From Acidiflorens sp963847715 (lineage in GTDB: Bacteria > Acidobacteriota > Terriglobia > Terriglobales > Acidobacteriaceae): DNA of 64,000 nt. The stretch is taken from positions 148,070 to 212,069 of the forward strand of contig CAWKAZ010000015.1 of the NCBI GenBank assembly GCA_963847715.1, read 5' to 3'. Below the pieces are notes generated by a model, which saw only the letters and a program-made list of their open reading frames with translations, did no database searches and was not told the DNA's origin. Position numbers and translations under genes: made by a program. Positions 17,666 to 27,244 of the stretch are shown here, piece after piece. How positions within the stretch are numbered: the first letter of the stretch is position 1; every line of letters starts with the position of its first letter.

Positions 17666-19677
17666 GCGGTCGTCAGTTGTGAAGAACGCTGCGGAAAATC
17701 AATCTGGCGCTGTGCGAACGGCTTTGCGCCGCCGTCGAGAAAAAGCTGCATCCAGATTTCGAGAGTCAGCAGTTGCCAGATTTGCATCGACCAGTCTTCC
17801 CTGCCGCTACGGTGCTCATCGATGTATGTGCGAACGACTTCGGGCCGGAAGAGACCACGGCGGCGTACTTGAGTTTCCGAAAGCAGCTCATCCACCATGG
17901 GACGCAGATCGTTTGCCAGCCAATAGTCGACCGGCGCCGCGAAGCCTGCCTTTGGCTGCCGCATCACCTCGTCCGGCAACATGCCACGCATCGCTTCACG
18001 GAAAATGTGCTTAGTCACGGGACGCCACTTCCCCTTGAGCTTCCACCCCGGCTTCACATTCCACGCGACGAATTCAGCGAGCTCCCGATCGAGAAACGGC
18101 ACTCGCACCTCAACCGACGATGCCATGCTCATCTTGTCGTTATAGGTAAGATTCAGCGTCGGCATGAATATCTTCGTATCGAGATAGAGCATCTGGTTGA
18201 GGAAATCCGCGTGCCGTACTTTGTCGAAAGCCGCCAGATGCTGCCCGGCCGAATTACCCTTCTGTTGCAATTCTAGAGCATACAAACCGGCCCTCTGCTG
18301 CGCATCCAGATACGTGCCGTTCCTGATGAAAGCCTCTGCCGGGTTTAACGCGGCACTCCGGGCCATTTTTTTTGCCAGGCGCATCGAGCCTTTCAGGCGC
18401 GTCCCGCGCATGGATGGCAAGTTCAGCAGCGTTCGCTCCACGGCGGACCTCGCGAAGGCCGGAAATCCCTGATATTCCTGTGCCCACGCGTTTGCCACAT
18501 GCTTGCGATATCCAGCGAAGATCTCATCGCCGCCGACACCGGACAAAAGCACAGTGGCCTGCTTTCGCGCTTCGCGACACACCAGGTACGCGGCAATGAT
18601 GGCCGGATCGGCGGTGGGCTCATCCATGTGCCAGGTCAAGCTGGGCAAGAGGTCGACCACGTCGGGCTCGACCACGATCTCGTGGTGCTCGCAGCCCAAC
18701 TTCTGCGCGAGGCGCTGCGCGACTGCCGGATCGTCGATCGTGTTTTCGCCGACGCGATATTTCTCAGGATAAGTAATCGTATAGGTGCGCACCGGTTGTT
18801 TGCGTGTCATCGCCGCAACGATGCTCGACGAGTCAAGACCTGCACTCAAAAACGCACCGATCGGAACGTCGCTTACCATCTGCCGCTCGACGGATGCGCA
18901 GAACCGTTCTCGAATCTCGTGCGCAAGATCGGCTTCGGTCTTCTCGAAGACTTGATCAATCGGAGGAAACGTCAGATCCCAATACTGCTGAATCGTGAAC
19001 TCGCCGCCTTGCCACCGCGCATAATGGCCCGCGGGAAGCTTGCGAATTCCTTCGAACATGGTCAGCGGATCAGGCACCCAGAGAAATGCCAGGTATTGAT
19101 CGAGCGCCTCCATATCCATTCGCGCTTCGATCCCAGGCACCTCGAGAAGTGCCTTAATCTCTGACGCGAAGGCCAGCTTTCCCCTACGTTCCGAGTAGTA
19201 GAGCGGCTTGACTCCGAAATGATCCCGCGCCAGAAACAGCTTCGGCGAAGCGGGGCGCAGATCGCAGATCGCGAGCGCGAACATTCCCTGCAGGCGGTTC
19301 AAGCAATCTTTAAAGCGATCGGGTCCGTATTCCTCATAGAGGTGAATGATGGCTTCGGTGTCCGTGTGCGAACGAAATCGGTGTCCTTTGCCTTCCAGTT
19401 CGCGGCGCAGATCGGCAAAGTTATACACCTCGCCGTTATAGGTGATCCAGACGGTCCCATCCTCGTTGCCCATCCTTTCGTTACTCATGGGCATGTGGCC
19501 ATCGGCGGAAAGATCGAGAATGGCGAGTCGGCGGCTTCCCAGTCCGATGTATCCGCCGTCGGGGAAACGCCGCTCCCAGAGCCCGGAGTCGTCGGGACCA
19601 CGATGCGATTGCACGTTCGTCATCCGAACAAGCGTATCGGTGTCACCGCAGTTCACGAGTCCGCTGATGCCGCACAT
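17662..19677 (-). CDS. Asparagine synthase-like glutamine amidotransferase (copy 1)
   Basis: A 671-residue class II amidotransferase. The N-terminal nucleophile Cys2 (MCGISGLVN) begins the glutaminase domain (to about 200), with the glutamine-binding YNGEVYNFADLR block. The synthetase domain has the PP-loop GAFLSAGLDSSSIVAAM. In polysaccharide loci such proteins commonly amidate the carboxylate of a uronic acid (the WbpS-type role in Pseudomonas O-antigen is a known precedent) rather than make free asparagine; here that is inference. It overlaps the bi-domain oxidoreductase start by four bases and lies 3 bases downstream of the GT2 gene. Two further copies lie nearby. Confidence 0.92.
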   Translation of the reverse strand: MCGISGLVNCGDTDTLVRMTNVQSHRGPDDSGLWERRFPDGGYIGLGSRRLAILDLSADGHMPMSNERMGNEDGTVWITYNGEVYNFADLRRELEGKGHRFRSHTDTEAIIHLYEEYGPDRFKDCLNRLQGMFALAICDLRPASPKLFLARDHFGVKPLYYSERRGKLAFASEIKALLEVPGIEARMDMEALDQYLAFLWVPDPLTMFEGIRKLPAGHYARWQGGEFTIQQYWDLTFPPIDQVFEKTEADLAHEIRERFCASVERQMVSDVPIGAFLSAGLDSSSIVAAMTRKQPVRTYTITYPEKYRVGENTIDDPAVAQRLAQKLGCEHHEIVVEPDVVDLLPSLTWHMDEPTADPAIIAAYLVCREARKQATVLLSGVGGDEIFAGYRKHVANAWAQEYQGFPAFARSAVERTLLNLPSMRGTRLKGSMRLAKKMARSAALNPAEAFIRNGTYLDAQQRAGLYALELQQKGNSAGQHLAAFDKVRHADFLNQMLYLDTKIFMPTLNLTYNDKMSMASSVEVRVPFLDRELAEFVAWNVKPGWKLKGKWRPVTKHIFREAMRGMLPDEVMRQPKAGFAAPVDYWLANDLRPMVDELLSETQVRRRGLFRPEVVRTYIDEHRSGREDWSMQIWQLLTLEIWMQLFLDGGAKPFAQRQIDFPQRSSQLTTA

Positions 19678-19680
19678 GGC

Positions 19681-20589
19681 TTAGGTCCTCGTATTCCGCA
19701 GTTCGTAGATTTTGGCCTTGGAATGAAACATTTGCACAGCCTGAAACGCGCAGTAAATCAGTCCCGGCGTGCCATCAAGAAATCCCAGACGAACAATATA
19801 GCGATAGAAAAAAAGCAAAACCGGAGACCCAGGCAGTCGATAGAGATTGCGCTTGAGCCACCTCCGGCGCTGCGCCTGCGTGCCAAACAAATCGGCGCTC
19901 ACTTCGTCCGAAGCGTCTTCCGGTCGCGTGAGCACGCGGGCTTCCCAGTTCGAGTACTCGTTGTGCTTGAGGATGTAGCGCGACAAAGAATCAACATTGT
20001 AGTGCACCAATGAGTTCCGCAGTTCAGCCCTGCTCCCATCCACCACGACGTGTTCGTGAATCTCGATGTCCGCCATCGAAGCGTCCTGATTCCTCAGGCG
20101 GCACTCAAAACGGCCTCGGCCATTGCGAAAGAGCGACAACTTCCAGAAGCCCGCATCGCAATGCCGCAAGGCTCGCCCGAGAAAATACATCTGCAGGTGG
20201 ATCGAATATCCATCGATGTCGGGATTTTGCACAGCGCGCCGAATTTCCTCCGCCAGCTCCGGCGTGACGACTTCATCGGCGTCAAGCAGGAAAACCCAGT
20301 CGTACGTGAGTGGTAGCGTATCCATGGCCCATTGGCGTTTTTTCGGCCAACCGCCCGGGTAGTGAAACTGGACGACTTTCGCGCCGTGCGATTGAGCAAT
20401 TGCGGCGGTCTCGTCGGAGCTCTGCGAATCGATGACGTAGACTTCATCGAACTGAGCGAGCGACTCCAGGCAACGCGGGAGGTTGCGAGCCTCATTGCGG
20501 ACGGGAACAATCACACTGATTGGTAGGAACTGCGATGCGGGAGTCGGGTGCCGCATCTCAACGTTTGATTTCGTTTCGACCAAGTTCAT
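19681..20589 (-). CDS. Glycosyltransferase family 2 (WaaE/KdtX-like)
   Basis: A 302-residue GT-A inverting glycosyltransferase. It shows PISVIVPVRNEARNLPRCL, then YVIDSQSSDETAAIA and the metal-binding motif LDADEVVT (DxD). The sequence KKRQWAM (about residue 90) and the C-terminal amphipathic/hydrophobic region ending in LIYCAFQAVQMF match the WaaE/KdtX type, which transfers glucose or a related sugar to LPS core or glycan. It sits between two asparagine-synthase-like genes and is separated from the upstream copy by about 100 bases. The sugar donor is not deducible. Confidence 0.9.
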   Translation of the reverse strand: MNLVETKSNVEMRHPTPASQFLPISVIVPVRNEARNLPRCLESLAQFDEVYVIDSQSSDETAAIAQSHGAKVVQFHYPGGWPKKRQWAMDTLPLTYDWVFLLDADEVVTPELAEEIRRAVQNPDIDGYSIHLQMYFLGRALRHCDAGFWKLSLFRNGRGRFECRLRNQDASMADIEIHEHVVVDGSRAELRNSLVHYNVDSLSRYILKHNEYSNWEARVLTRPEDASDEVSADLFGTQAQRRRWLKRNLYRLPGSPVLLFFYRYIVRLGFLDGTPGLIYCAFQAVQMFHSKAKIYELRNTRT

Positions 20590-20691
20590 TCTGCCGGCAG
20601 GTCAGGTCCTACCATGTTATCCGAACCGTAGTCATTCTTGAACGCCCGCTCGTTCTTGCCAGAGTGCCCGCACTCTCCAACGGAGGGCGCC

Positions 20692-22557
20692 TCACAAGTT
20701 CTGCTCGCACCATCTTTGCAACACGAAAAGCGACCAAGGCCGCGACCATGAAGTTTCTCCCGCCAGAAAACGATCCCACACTGCTCGCACCGCGACGGTG
20801 CTGATCGAAGTCTGATCCCAATTGCTCTTGAGCAACGTGCCCTCGACGATCGGCTTCATTTCGCCCCGCAACCAGCGCTCGAAGGGGAGGGTGAATCCTC
20901 GCTTCGGACGGTTGACGATGTTCGGTGGCAACGGAACGCCAAGACTGGCCAACAGCAAGCTCTTTGGCGAACTACCTTCCAGTTTGCGCGGTCCCGGAAT
21001 GCGGAAGCAGGCCTCGACCAGCGCTCGATCGAGGAATGGCACACGCAGTTCAAGACCGTGGGCCATGCTCATGAAATCCGAATCGCGAAGCAGTGTATTG
21101 CGCATGTAAAAATGCGATTCCAGGTAGGAAACACGATTCACCGTGTCCAAGTTTGCGCTTTGCGTGACAGATTCGCGCAGAACAGCCTCCAGTGCAGGCT
21201 CCGAATTTTTAAAGCTCGCCCCAGCCAGGGCCTCGCGGTCATCCCGCCCGAACAGGGAGCGTGCCAGAAAGTAAGGGTGCACGTCGGAATCACCGCCCTG
21301 GGCCAACTCGGCCAGCTTGCGTCCGCGATCTGCTTTGCCCGCAAACAGCGCGATCGACGAGGCGATCGGCCGTCGCGCCAAGCGAGGCAGTCGACCAAAG
21401 CGGTTCGCCAATGCCTCCATTCCCGGCACACGACGAAAATTCGAGTAGCCGGCGAACATCTCGTCCGCTCCCAGACCCGTCAGCGCAACTTTCACTCCCG
21501 CGGCCCGCGCCTTGGCGGAGACAAGATAAGTATTAATCCCATCAATGGTCGGCTGATCCATGGCGCCAAGCGCGTCGGGCAGTATGGCCAGCGTATCTTT
21601 CTCCGAGACTGGAATCTCACAATGCTCGGCCCCGAAATGACGAGCGACCTCCCGCGAGTACTGCCCTTCATCGAACTCCTCTTCCTCGAACACCAGCGAG
21701 AAGGTATTCGCCCGCACACCATTGTGGCTGAGCACGGCAACCAGCGCGCTGGAATCGATTCCGCCAGAAAGGAATACTCCTACCGGCACATCGCTCACCA
21801 GGTGCGACGAGACGGCGTCACGCAGGGTCGTGGATAAATGGTCGGCGTCAGCAGCGCCGGAAGATTTTAGCGGACTCCAGTATTCGCGAATGCTCAGCGA
21901 GCCGATCTCGACGGTGACTACATGTCCCGGAGGAACAGCCTTCACTCCTTCGATGATCGTCCAAGGTTCATACACGGAACCAAACGCCAGATAGCTGACA
22001 ACACCCGTCGGATCGGGCTTTCGCGGCACGAGTCCGGTCTGCAGCAGCGTGCGCACTTCGGAAGCAAAAAGAAACGTCTGCGCAGAATGGTGGTAGTACA
22101 GCGGCTTGATGCCCATAGGGTCGCGCGCCAGCACCAACCGCTTTCGGGCCGCATCCCACAAAGCGAGCGCGAACATTCCACCCAGCCGCAACATACACGA
22201 CTCGCCCCACACCCGATAGCCGGCCAGAATCACTTCCGTGTCGGATTGAGTCTTGAACTCTACGCCGGTCGCTTCAAGCTCGCGGCGAAGATCGCGAAAG
22301 TTGTAAATCTCGCCATTGAAGACGATCCAGTTCCCGGTGACCGGATCATGCATGGGCTGATGCCCGAGTGGAGAAAGGTCGATGATCGCCAGACGCGTGT
22401 GGCCAAGGCCTATCTCGAGGGCCTCTGGTTGAGTTTCTTTCAGAACGACCGTGCCGGAGTCGTCGGGTCCACGGTGCGCGAGCGATCGCGTGGCCTGCTC
22501 CAGAAGCCCGGAAGGGATCGAGTGGTTACGCGCCAGGATGCCGAAGATGCCACACAT
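20692..22557 (-). CDS. Asparagine synthase-like glutamine amidotransferase (copy 2)
   Basis: A 621-residue protein with Cys2 nucleophile (MCGIFGILAR), the glutaminase block FNGEIYNFRDLRRELEATG, and the synthetase PP-loop GVFLSGGIDSSALVAVL. The C-terminal half carries the usual HGLELRVPFLDRALVEA segment. Both active sites therefore look intact, so it should hydrolyse glutamine and transfer ammonia to an adenylated carboxylate. Because three such genes are in one polysaccharide cluster, each may amidate a different uronic or amino acid substituent. It sits 65 bases downstream of a small methyltransferase gene and 102 bases upstream of the GT2 gene, a slightly looser spacing than elsewhere in the array. 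Confidence 0.92.
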   Translation of the reverse strand: MCGIFGILARNHSIPSGLLEQATRSLAHRGPDDSGTVVLKETQPEALEIGLGHTRLAIIDLSPLGHQPMHDPVTGNWIVFNGEIYNFRDLRRELEATGVEFKTQSDTEVILAGYRVWGESCMLRLGGMFALALWDAARKRLVLARDPMGIKPLYYHHSAQTFLFASEVRTLLQTGLVPRKPDPTGVVSYLAFGSVYEPWTIIEGVKAVPPGHVVTVEIGSLSIREYWSPLKSSGAADADHLSTTLRDAVSSHLVSDVPVGVFLSGGIDSSALVAVLSHNGVRANTFSLVFEEEEFDEGQYSREVARHFGAEHCEIPVSEKDTLAILPDALGAMDQPTIDGINTYLVSAKARAAGVKVALTGLGADEMFAGYSNFRRVPGMEALANRFGRLPRLARRPIASSIALFAGKADRGRKLAELAQGGDSDVHPYFLARSLFGRDDREALAGASFKNSEPALEAVLRESVTQSANLDTVNRVSYLESHFYMRNTLLRDSDFMSMAHGLELRVPFLDRALVEACFRIPGPRKLEGSSPKSLLLASLGVPLPPNIVNRPKRGFTLPFERWLRGEMKPIVEGTLLKSNWDQTSISTVAVRAVWDRFLAGETSWSRPWSLFVLQRWCEQNL

Positions 22558-22622
22558 TGGAAGGGTTCTCTCGCTTCTTTACAGTGGTTGTTCGGCGCAT
22601 TCCGACTTGCCGCCGACAGAGT

Positions 22623-23279
22623 CTATTTGTATGCTTCGACGTAAAGCGAGTGCGGCAATTCACGTAAATCGCCAGGTTGGTAAGGAGGAACTTCATTGCC
22701 GTACAATCGGCTTTTTCCTTCCGCCGATTCTTCCACCTCACGGAACCCGGCTTCTCGCAGGACCTCATCCATATACGTGAAGTCGAACGCAGTTCGATGC
22801 TGGCCATCGCAGAACACAAAGTTAGAGAACCGTCCACCCAGCGAATCGAAGTGGCGCGGGAAAGAAGCGTCGAACCAATTGATCTGCTGCTGGCTGTAGG
22901 CAGAAATCGCGCTGCCAAGATTGGGCACGATCAGGCGGATCCCGCCTCCTGGCTTCAACACTCGCTGGCAATCGCGCAGCAGTAACTTCAATTCGTCCGG
23001 ATAAAAATGTTCGAACATATGCGTGGAATAAATTGAGTCCACGGAGTTCGGACCAAATGGAAGCCCGTTGCGGACGTCGAGCCAAAGATCAAGTTTCTGG
23101 AAGAGATTTGCGTCAACATTAACGAAGCCCGGGAGATATTTTGGACCGCAGCCGAGATGCAGATGACGGGCGCCATTACGCGGACGTGCGCCAGTTACAA
23201 ATCGGCGCAAGTAATAATTGGGAAGTGTAGCTTTGGAAATACCCCAAAATACGATGTCTTTATAGCGCTGGTGAAGCAA
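22623..23279 (-). CDS. Class I SAM-dependent methyltransferase (small, LPS-type)
   Basis: A 218-residue predicted methyltransferase with motif I variant HLHLGCGPKYLPGFVNVD, the post-I block LPFGPNSVDSIYSTHMFEHF and motif III RVLKPGGGIRLIVPNLG. This group is frequent in polysaccharide loci. The start is a TTG with GGAGGATGGG upstream at good spacing. Its last residues (SLYVEAYK) resemble those of another small methyltransferase in this window (SLYVEATK at 28434), so the two are probably diverged paralogues. Substrate is unknown; O-methylation of a glycan sugar is a reasonable expectation but not shown. Confidence 0.82.
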   Translation of the reverse strand: MLHQRYKDIVFWGISKATLPNYYLRRFVTGARPRNGARHLHLGCGPKYLPGFVNVDANLFQKLDLWLDVRNGLPFGPNSVDSIYSTHMFEHFYPDELKLLLRDCQRVLKPGGGIRLIVPNLGSAISAYSQQQINWFDASFPRHFDSLGGRFSNFVFCDGQHRTAFDFTYMDEVLREAGFREVEESAEGKSRLYGNEVPPYQPGDLRELPHSLYVEAYK

Positions 23280-23336
23280 CCCATCCTCCGTAGGCGGTGT
23301 TCATAATTATAGTGGATGAATATTGCGACGACGGAC

Positions 23337-24515
23337 TCATGCGATCGCTTCGCGGTAGATATGCACTAAGCGCTGTGCCTGATCCGACAGAGTCAGCCCA
23401 TTGCGGACGGTCTGTCGCGCACATGCTCCCAATCGCGCGCGAAGCTCGGCAGACTGCAGCAAAGTCGAGATCCCTCGCGCGAGTTCGTTGTGCACATCGC
23501 TGGGCACGGTCCACTCTGCAATGAGCCACCCATTCTTTTCATGCTCGATGATTTCGTCGATTCCCTGTCCCCGACAGGCAATCACCGGCTTACCGCAAGC
23601 CATAGCTTCCAGATACACGCATCCCAATCCTTCATAGCGACTAGGAAGCACGAACACTGAGCACGCCTGCATGGCATCGGCCACATCTTTCCGGCTCCTT
23701 CGCCCCTCAAATTGCACCCGCTGCGCAATTTTCAGTTCCTGGGCCAAAGCCTCCAAGCGGGAACGATCGGGACCTTCTCCGATAATTCGGCAGCGCACAT
23801 GCGGAAACGATGGCGTTACTTGGGCGATCGCTCTCAACACGAGTTCGTGCCCTTTCACGTCGATCAGATTGCCGACGGCCAGAATCTCGTCCTGCGGCGG
23901 CGCAGTCGCGTCGGTTGCGTCCTGCGAAAATAATGCAGTGTCAGTGCCGTTGTAGACGACGGTGCTACTGACGTTCTCGCCCATTCCATCTCGTAGAATG
24001 CGTTCCACTTTTTGGCTGACGCATACCACCTTGCGCGCAGCCCGATAAACGTTGATCGAAGCAGCGCGCCGCCATCGGGCACCCGTCCCTTCCATAAAGC
24101 AGGTGTTGAACACGTCCAACCCGTGCAGCGTCACGACGAAAGGGATATTCAAACGGTACGACAACAAAGATGCGGCGTGTCCGCAAGGCAGGGCAGCGTG
24201 CGCATGGATGACATCAATCGGTTTTCGCTTGTGGAGCAGTATCACCTCGCGCAGCAGGCGCGCGTACAGCCACCGCCCGGCGCTTGATAGGCCGACGATT
24301 CCCGGGATCTGTGGATACCTCACCCAATGGCCAGGGGATGAGAGGCTCGACTTCTTTCGGGCGTAATAGACGGGGCTTGCAGCAATCACGCTGGACGTGA
24401 CTCCGAATTGCTCTAGTTCCCCTGTCGATTCCGCGATGAAACATCCACTGACCTCGTCGCCATCCGAGGGGAAAAATGGTGTGAGCGTCAGAACGTGAAG
24501 TGTGGATTTATCCAC
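23337..24515 (-). CDS. Glycosyltransferase family 4
   Basis: A 392-residue GT-B glycosyltransferase. The N-domain opens with HVLTLTPFFPSDGDEVSG and shows IHAHAALPCGHAASLL; the C-domain has LAVGNLIDVKGHELVLRAIA and the EX7E-type region PSRYEGLGCVYLEAMACGKP, where the two glutamates bind the nucleotide sugar. The start is GTG at 24515. The 123-base gap upstream of it is the longest within this stretch and contains a promoter-like sequence, so this gene may begin a sub-operon. Donor and acceptor are unknown. Confidence 0.9.
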   Translation of the reverse strand: MDKSTLHVLTLTPFFPSDGDEVSGCFIAESTGELEQFGVTSSVIAASPVYYARKKSSLSSPGHWVRYPQIPGIVGLSSAGRWLYARLLREVILLHKRKPIDVIHAHAALPCGHAASLLSYRLNIPFVVTLHGLDVFNTCFMEGTGARWRRAASINVYRAARKVVCVSQKVERILRDGMGENVSSTVVYNGTDTALFSQDATDATAPPQDEILAVGNLIDVKGHELVLRAIAQVTPSFPHVRCRIIGEGPDRSRLEALAQELKIAQRVQFEGRRSRKDVADAMQACSVFVLPSRYEGLGCVYLEAMACGKPVIACRGQGIDEIIEHEKNGWLIAEWTVPSDVHNELARGISTLLQSAELRARLGACARQTVRNGLTLSDQAQRLVHIYREAIA

Positions 24516-24575
24516 GCGCGGATATTTCTCCCCTGGAAACAGCTCTGCGCATCAATAAAAATACGCTGTATGCAG

Positions 24576-24581
24576 AGTATA
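24576..24581 (-). promoter_or_regulatory. Candidate internal promoter (-10 TATACT) in the 24516-24638 gap
   Basis: The 123-base gap between two GT4 genes contains, on the minus strand, TATACT as a -10-like hexamer about 61 bases before the GTG start at 24515, within an AT-rich stretch (TATTTTTATTG follows). I see no convincing -35 at 17 bases, so this is weak. The rest of the gap shows no gene or strong hairpin. Confidence 0.25.
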
Positions 24582-24638
24582 TTACCGGCAAAGCTCGCGA
24601 CCATGCGGAGCACAATTGCCGACTGACGTTCATTACGG

Positions 24639-25805
24639 CTATACGTGAGCCAGGTCTTCGGCCAGCGCAAGCAATCGGTCCACGTGAGTTTCCCAACGAA
24701 AATCCTGCGATCGAACAAGCCCGTTTCGTGAGAGAGTTTCCGCCAACGAAGGCGACTCGTGAACCTCGACGACTCGTTCTGCCAGTGCATCCGGCGAAAA
24801 GCGGGGAAAGTAAATTGCCGCATCCTGGCAAATTTCGCGGTGCACAGGCAAATCCGAAGCGACGACGGGAAGACTGCTCGACATCGCCTCCACCAGAGGA
24901 TGTGCGAACGATTCCGCGTAGGCTGGAGTTACATAGACATGGCAGGCACGATAGAGATGATGTAGCGATCGGTAAGGTATGGCCCCAAGTTCGACGACGC
25001 TCTGGCTGCTCCGAAGCTGATTCACCAACGACGACGCGCCTTCCGCCCGATACGATCCGGGATTTTCGCCGGAACTCAAACGGCAGGTGAGAAACAACTT
25101 CACTCTCCGCCCCTTTAAGCGCTCGCTCAGAATCGGGAGCGCCCGAAACAACGTTTCAAAGTTGCGGTAATAGTTGTAGTGACTGACAAAGAGCATCCGG
25201 AAAGCATCTTGCGCTTTTTCAAGTTGGGTCCGGGCTGCCTCGGGCAGCGGCGCTTCATCGCTGGTGAAAGCGACCGGATCAAATCCATGATGCAGGGAAA
25301 GAACCTTCTTGCCGCTCCACTTGCTCAGTTCTTCGGCAAACGCCTCACTCGGGGCAACCGTAACATTGGCTCGCAAGATAGATCGCCGCGCCAGGTAACC
25401 CTTGACTAAAGTATCCGCCAAAATCGCGTAGTCCCTACGGGCACGAACATCCCGAAGAAAATAAGCCGACGTATAAAGCGAGTTACGTGAGAGCAACAAT
25501 TGCGGGACGGGCGAATTCCACAGCGCGAAGTTACCCGTTGAAATCAGCACATCTGCGCCGCTGCGCCGGATCAGTTTGGGCAGTTTCATCTGCTCCCGGG
25601 CATAACGACTAAAGACCCCGGAGCTTTCCGGGACCGTGACGAAAGAAACGCGCGGCAAGTCTCCGAGCTCGCTTCGCAGCCCCAGACTCAGCAGTACGGT
25701 GGTTTCGGTGTCAACACGGCGTGCTAAATGGGGAATTACATTCCGCAGGTAAGTGAGGCCTCCCCCCGCGCTCGCGGCAAGGCCGTTGATAAACAATCGG
25801 ATCAT
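24639..25805 (-). CDS. Glycosyltransferase family 4 (WsaF/rhamnosyltransferase-like)
   Basis: A 388-residue GT-B enzyme. It starts MIRLFINGLAASAGGGLTYL and has the acceptor-domain segment LLSRNSLYTSAYFLRD and the donor-domain EX7E element YAESFAHPLVEAMSSSLPVV. The frame remains open up to 25985, but that extension overlaps the polymerase gene; the ATG at 25805 overlaps that gene's stop by four bases (25802-25805), which fixes the start and implies coupled translation. Its N-domain pattern is common among rhamnosyl- and mannosyltransferases of O-antigen loci; the precise sugar is not determinable. Confidence 0.9.
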   Translation of the reverse strand: MIRLFINGLAASAGGGLTYLRNVIPHLARRVDTETTVLLSLGLRSELGDLPRVSFVTVPESSGVFSRYAREQMKLPKLIRRSGADVLISTGNFALWNSPVPQLLLSRNSLYTSAYFLRDVRARRDYAILADTLVKGYLARRSILRANVTVAPSEAFAEELSKWSGKKVLSLHHGFDPVAFTSDEAPLPEAARTQLEKAQDAFRMLFVSHYNYYRNFETLFRALPILSERLKGRRVKLFLTCRLSSGENPGSYRAEGASSLVNQLRSSQSVVELGAIPYRSLHHLYRACHVYVTPAYAESFAHPLVEAMSSSLPVVASDLPVHREICQDAAIYFPRFSPDALAERVVEVHESPSLAETLSRNGLVRSQDFRWETHVDRLLALAEDLAHV

Positions 25806-27244
25806 CGATTGGACAATACGGAATTGTGCGGCGCAGCGGTTCGAAACTCGGCAGGCAATGGTCCAGCAAATCGTGAAACCGCGCGCGGAGCCGGGGATGC
25901 GACGGCCGCCGGAAGCAGATCCGCGAGGACAAACGCAGAAAACCAAAAATAAACGCTGGGGTAGGAGCCCACCGCAAAAAGCCAATCCTCAAAACTTGCA
26001 TGAACAAAACCCGCCAGCACGATCATGGCCAGCGGAATCGAGTAATGGCGTGGATCCCCGGTACGGTTCATCCAGGCACAGACTTTCCAGACATGCCAGA
26101 AGGTCAATATCAAAATCGCCACAAACGGCGCGACGCCGAGTAGGCCGACCCACTCTGCAATCGTCATGTAACTGCTGCCGTGTTCACGCGCCGTCTCGGC
26201 GCTTGAAGCGATCGTTCCGAATGACAATCCGGGATCGTCGCCGTTGGGGCTCGTACCATACCCCGTCCCGAACCAGGGACGTTCTTTGATCGTGGCAATC
26301 GTTTTGTCCCACGGTGATTTTCGTGAGCCCATAAGCCCTTCGCTCTTGTGACCTTTGTAGATAACCGCCTCCTCCAGGCCTCCCAGCCGATTGCTCAAAG
26401 CTTCTGGATTGAATACTCCTGAAACCGCAATCAGAAACACAAGGATTGCCGCCGCCTTTACCAGCAACTTGTACTGGCGCAGGCAAAAACAGAATACGAG
26501 CATGACCAATATGATCGAAACCATTGCCGCGCGCGCCATGCTGAAAAAAACCATGTAGGTACAAAGTAGCAAGGCCGCCAAACGGCGCGCACGCGCCCCG
26601 ATCCCCTCCGTCGTTAGCCATCCCCACAACAATACCGGGAACAATCCAATGCTCATCGCCGCGCCTAGTGAATTAGGGTTGCCCCAAATGCTCTGACCCA
26701 GCACCAGATAACAGAAGGCAGTGACATAAACCGCGATCTCAGTTCCCCATATGAGCCCTTCAAAAAACCGGCGTTCCCGACCGAGGACAGCGAGTCTGGC
26801 TCCCGAGGAACAATACAGAAAAAGAAGAAGAAGACTCGAAGCTTTTAGCGATGCCATCTGCAGAAAGGGAGAGACAGTGGCGGAGACAAATGCGGCACAG
26901 ACGCAGAAAAACGCCAGCAGATGAATAGCTCCAAAAGGCTTGCGCGGGCTCTGCAGCCAAATAGCAAAGCCAGCTGCCGCTGCGGCCGTCAGTACAACCC
27001 ACCGTCCGGCGGTCCATGTGCCTTGCAGAGGTACGTGCATGCCCGCCCATAGAAAGACGATCATGAGAAACACAAAAAAACGTTGGTCGTACTTCCAGGC
27101 GCACACGACGATTACTTCAAGAAGCAGGATCCCGCCCAGAAAGGAAACGTCGCCGAAGTACTGTAAATTGGAATAGGCAAGATAGAGAACCAGTCCCAAC
27201 CCCAGCAGAATGCCCAGTGCGTGCACCGGTTTCAGGGAGTTCAT
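25802..27244 (-). CDS. O-antigen polymerase/ligase family membrane protein (Wzy-like)
   Basis: A 480-residue polytopic membrane protein with about 10-12 hydrophobic helices. The large periplasmic loop is around residues 325-370 and holds RPWFGTGYGTSP followed by EHGSSYMTIAEW, matching the Wzy_C/O-antigen ligase pattern (xxWxGxGxG ... H). It would polymerise lipid-linked repeats in the periplasm (Wzy), or act as ligase; family membership does not separate these roles. Start at the ATG at 27244 overlaps the stop of the upstream GT4 gene by four bases, and its own stop overlaps the next GT4 start. A second protein of this family is encoded at 53026. Confidence 0.88.
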   Translation of the reverse strand: MNSLKPVHALGILLGLGLVLYLAYSNLQYFGDVSFLGGILLLEVIVVCAWKYDQRFFVFLMIVFLWAGMHVPLQGTWTAGRWVVLTAAAAAGFAIWLQSPRKPFGAIHLLAFFCVCAAFVSATVSPFLQMASLKASSLLLLFLYCSSGARLAVLGRERRFFEGLIWGTEIAVYVTAFCYLVLGQSIWGNPNSLGAAMSIGLFPVLLWGWLTTEGIGARARRLAALLLCTYMVFFSMARAAMVSIILVMLVFCFCLRQYKLLVKAAAILVFLIAVSGVFNPEALSNRLGGLEEAVIYKGHKSEGLMGSRKSPWDKTIATIKERPWFGTGYGTSPNGDDPGLSFGTIASSAETAREHGSSYMTIAEWVGLLGVAPFVAILILTFWHVWKVCAWMNRTGDPRHYSIPLAMIVLAGFVHASFEDWLFAVGSYPSVYFWFSAFVLADLLPAAVASPAPRAVSRFAGPLPAEFRTAAPHNSVLSNR